Assembly: GCA_028023455.1 (NCBI GenBank)
Contig: JAQFVV010000036.1
Span: 6,755,576-6,819,575, forward strand
Length of the DNA: 64,000 bases
Source of the DNA: Epiperipatus broadwayi
Lineage: Eukaryota; Onychophora; Udeonychophora; Euonychophora; Peripatidae
Reading direction: 5' to 3'
The notes under the pieces were generated by a model, which was not told the DNA's origin, searched no databases, and was given only the letters and a program-made list of their open reading frames with translations. This document shows positions 61,321-64,000 of this stretch, one piece after another (within the stretch, counting starts at the first letter, position 1; the number at the start of each line of letters is the position of its first letter). Made by a program: the position numbers and the translations under genes.

Positions 61321-61425
61321 CCCCCCCCCCCTTTTTTTTTCTCCATATGTCAAAGCGTCGGTCGGGAAGCGAACCCGGGACAACTGCTTGTAATGCAGCT
61401 GTGCTAACCACTCGGCCACCAACGC
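61321..61425 (-). tRNA. tRNA-like gene or tRNA-derived SINE head (UAC anticodon, Val-like)
   Basis: On the minus strand 61425 to 61354 folds as a tRNA. The acceptor stem GCGTTGG/CCGACGC has 7 pairs including one G-T. The A box is TGGCCGAGTGGTTA, the anticodon arm GCTGC-ATTACAA-GCAGT gives TAC in the loop, and the T arm CCGGG-TTCGCTT-CCCGA has one mismatch. The D stem is poor and no T-run terminator follows directly. Instead a short spacer, A9 and G11 follow. It could be a tRNA pseudogene or the only GC-rich part of a SINE. Confidence 0.55.
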
Positions 61426-62599
61426 TTCACACTTTAATAGCAAATCAGTCATTTTTGCATTATTAATAAGTATAAGAATGTGGTCCTGTATTGTCATGGA
61501 GTTCAGATTTTTTTCTAGACCATTGATAACAGAGGTTATCCCTCCCGAAATACATGTATTCTGAAGAGTAGTTTTTTACATTGTGTATTGACTGAAAAAA
61601 AGAACAAAAAATACAACACGATGAAAAGTTTGCATAACTTAAATAGTTTACCTACATTTACTTGTCACAATTGTTTGGTTTAATTATCTAGAGGTAGATA
61701 TTAAAGGATATAGAAACACCTTGCAACTGACTCCAGAATATGCAAGATTATTCACCTCATCGGAGCAGTTTATGCCTTTTGCTTTCATTGAAAAGCAATT
61801 AGGATTCAATCTGAAATACTCCTTTGCATATAGCTGCCATCTTTAACTTCTTTACATTATTCAAAATATCAAAATCGATTTAGATAATCAAATATATTGC
61901 GTAAGATAAACATAGTATGATCATACATTCTCAGATTATAATAAATCGTAGATAATATTTTGTATATTTTTAATGGCAATGCACTATATACACCATTTGC
62001 TTTATTAATAGTAGTAAAGCAGAAAATAATAGTATGTAAATAAAAAATTATATTTCTGCTGTTGCTTTTAATAGTTAATCATTATATAAAATTTAGTAAT
62101 AAAATAATTATATAATAGTAATAATAGATTTTTCTTCAAATATGAAGATTAACTGTGAAATAAAAACAACCAATAAATAATGCTCAATCAGGACTGACTT
62201 TAGAATGAGATGTTCTTATTGTCAAAGATTTTCTTCTCCTTTTTTTCTCTTTTTCCATTTTTTTTTACCTTAATCATGAACCTCATCACATACTATTGGA
62301 TCATTGCACTAACTGTGATAATAGATTGCATTTTGTAACTTTATTCATTATTTTTCTCTTTGCTTTTGTTTTCCTTCTGGAGTTAAATAGCCATACTCAT
62401 TTATGAGTTAAATATCTGATTATAAAACAAATATTATTTATTCTTGAAGTTTTCACTGAAAATGAATGCCCGAAAGCAGTCAGTTATTTAATTGGTGATT
62501 TTTTGATACATATAAAAATCTGAAACCAGTAATAAATTTTAAAAAATTATTTAATATTCTATTAAAGAAAAATAAACGAGTTATTTGCCTTCTGTATGC

Positions 62600-63790
62600 A
62601 AGTCAAAAATATGTGTTTTCAGAACTTCGCTGATTAAAATTTCTCAAACTGATAACAATTCTTAGAAAAATGTAAATCAATTTGAATAAAAGTATAGTAT
62701 TAACAACCCTCAAATTTATTCTCTGACAAAAGTTTTTCAAAATCTGTCTATTCTTATCATCCATGTCATCAATTTCTTCAATATGTCCATTCATATCCTC
62801 TATAACCATTATTTTCTTCCCCTTTTCTGAAACTCTATTCTTTAACTAGGTATTCATATATGCTATATAACTCCTTACTAATAAAAAAATTCCACACAAC
62901 CCCAAACACAACATTATTTCTTTCACATAAATTTTTCAATCTCTCATTTATAGAATATGCCCTATCTAACATATATCTATTATCAAATCTTGATAGTAAT
63001 CCAACATCTTCCTTTAACCATATACAAATTACTGATCAATTCTTCGTATTCATCCATTACTCTCTTCAATGACTGACAAATTATTTGTCCCACCATAACA
63101 TAAACATCTCTACTCCCTTGTTTTTTTACCTTATCTGTAACATCCCTAATTCTAGCTCCAGGCAAACATACTCTTACATATCTATTTCTATTTTCCCTTG
63201 GAATTACATCTCCACATCCTCTAATTAGCAAGTCCCCTAACAAGACTGATTCTCTTCCATCTTCTGGACTTCCTTATCATTTTTATCCATTAATTCCTTG
63301 ATCTGCTCGCACTTCATGTCTAACACTTTTAATTTTACTTCTGCATCCTTTATCTCTTTCTCTATCTTACTTATTCTTTGCCTAATTATCTCCATTGCAC
63401 TGGTTTTTTTTGTCATCCATAATTCTTGTCACTCCACTAAATATATACTCTATTCTATCTTCCTTATCTACTTTTTCCTCCATTTCTCCTGATTTTTTCT
63501 TTAAACTATGTATACTTAAAAATCTTTTTTTTCATCTTTTTTATCACATTTATATATATGATCCACACAACCACACACTTTTTACATCCTTCCTAATCTT
63601 TTTTATGCATTTTAAATAGAAAACCTTGTCACTTGTGGTACACTCTACCAAAGCATGCCTAATTTTCTTCTGACCATCATACATACATTGTGAGATACAA
63701 ATGTAATCTATATTTCCTTATTTTTCAATTCCCTATTGTATATTTAAATTTATGATTTTTCTACTACCCTTCAAACTTCTTTATACAAAA
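62600..63790 (-). mobile_element. CR1/L2-like LINE: ORF1 with SGNH-esterase motif, start of ORF2 endonuclease
   Basis: The minus frame 63243-62983 reads LGDLLIRGCGDVIPRENR, then RYVRVCLPGARIRDVTDKV and RDVYVMVG. This is the GDS-I and CLPGA-xxDV blocks of the SGNH hydrolase-like esterase domain found in ORF1 of CR1/L2 LINEs; the GDS serine has become L or lies in a changed codon. Upstream (63660-63540) RHALVECTTSDKVFYLKC and VWLCGS resemble a zinc-binding N-terminus, and 63480-63300 encodes a charged coiled coil. Below 62820, IEDMNGHIE and KNFCQRINLRVVNT match the APE endonuclease block VIGDFNxHIG...FC...L.VVNT. It is frameshifted and truncated before the RT. Confidence 0.75.
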
Positions 63791-64000
63791 GAAAAAACTT
63801 TTTTTTTAAATAGTGATCGATAAACACGTGCTCCCCTAATCTTACTTCTCAAACGTTACCCTCTTTCTCAAATAAATCACTTCTCTTAGTTAAATTGGAA
63901 AATATTTTAATAGCAAATCTTCTAAAATCTAACTAATCTTACGTATGACTTAGTTTTAAAGCCTTCTTGCAGTAAACACACACATAAAAATTTTTTTGTT

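Larger units (their letters stand above)
60317..64000 (+). other. intron 13 (3' end outside window)
   Basis: No further exon was recognised, so the rest of COR and the kinase lie downstream. It holds a tRNA-like element (61354-61425, with a C/T tract beside it) and an antisense LINE (62600-63790). 60450-61310 and 61430-62590 are AT-rich and featureless. Confidence 0.6.

Overview
The window is AT-rich eukaryotic DNA from an animal, most likely an arthropod. It has long introns with GT/AG splice sites, no compact operons, and a load of mariner, hAT, LINE, tRNA-derived SINE and palindromic elements. Species cannot be fixed from sequence alone. Essentially the whole window is one plus-strand gene and the material inside its introns.

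The gene is a ROCO-family kinase gene of the leucine-rich repeat kinase type (LRRK; nearer in layout to vertebrate LRRK1 and invertebrate Lrrk than to LRRK2). Thirteen exons can be placed between 3276 and 60316, about 4.0 kb of coding sequence (about 1340 codons), and every junction keeps the reading phase. In order they encode ankyrin repeats (3276-3441, 8116-8239, 16417-16561, first part of 20455-22438), leucine-rich repeats (rest of 20455-22438, 28385-28611, first part of 34215-34661), the ROC GTPase domain (P-loop in 34215-34661, switch regions in 34919-35086, core in 40693-40815 and 40911-41163) and the beginning of COR (47940-48069, 53277-53371, 60194-60316). The rest of COR and the kinase domain must lie beyond 64000. 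The first two small exons may instead belong to an upstream ankyrin gene.

The introns hold a layered set of transposon remains. 0-3 kb: mariner and RTE-like LINE pieces. 3.7-7.5 kb: short MITE-like elements and a GC-rich minisatellite. 8.4-9.9 kb: a diverged ~360-405 bp repeat array that reverses orientation. 12-20 kb: palindromes, a LINE end, a full-length Tc1/mariner corpse and a hAT element with a perfect 8-bp target duplication. 23-30 kb: nested LINE/palindrome and a non-autonomous hAT. 35-38 kb: a palindrome with a 16-bp target duplication and a mariner split by another insertion. 41-52 kb: three large palindromes plus SINEs. 52-58 kb: possible Penelope-like and LINE relics and minisatellites. 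61-64 kb: a tRNA-like element and a LINE whose first ORF carries an SGNH esterase-like motif.

Two features seem most worth following. First, a short repeat family (core around AACCACTAAACATCACATG) has 11-13 bp target duplications at three sites, and at two of them removing the insert restores the host transposon. Second, several long palindromes carry a stem-loop followed by GAAAC or GAAAG, in one case preceded by CTGATGA, resembling the hammerhead-like motif of Penelope-type retroelements. Two of these palindromes have long, retroposition-style target duplications. No cellular gene other than the LRRK-like gene was recognised.
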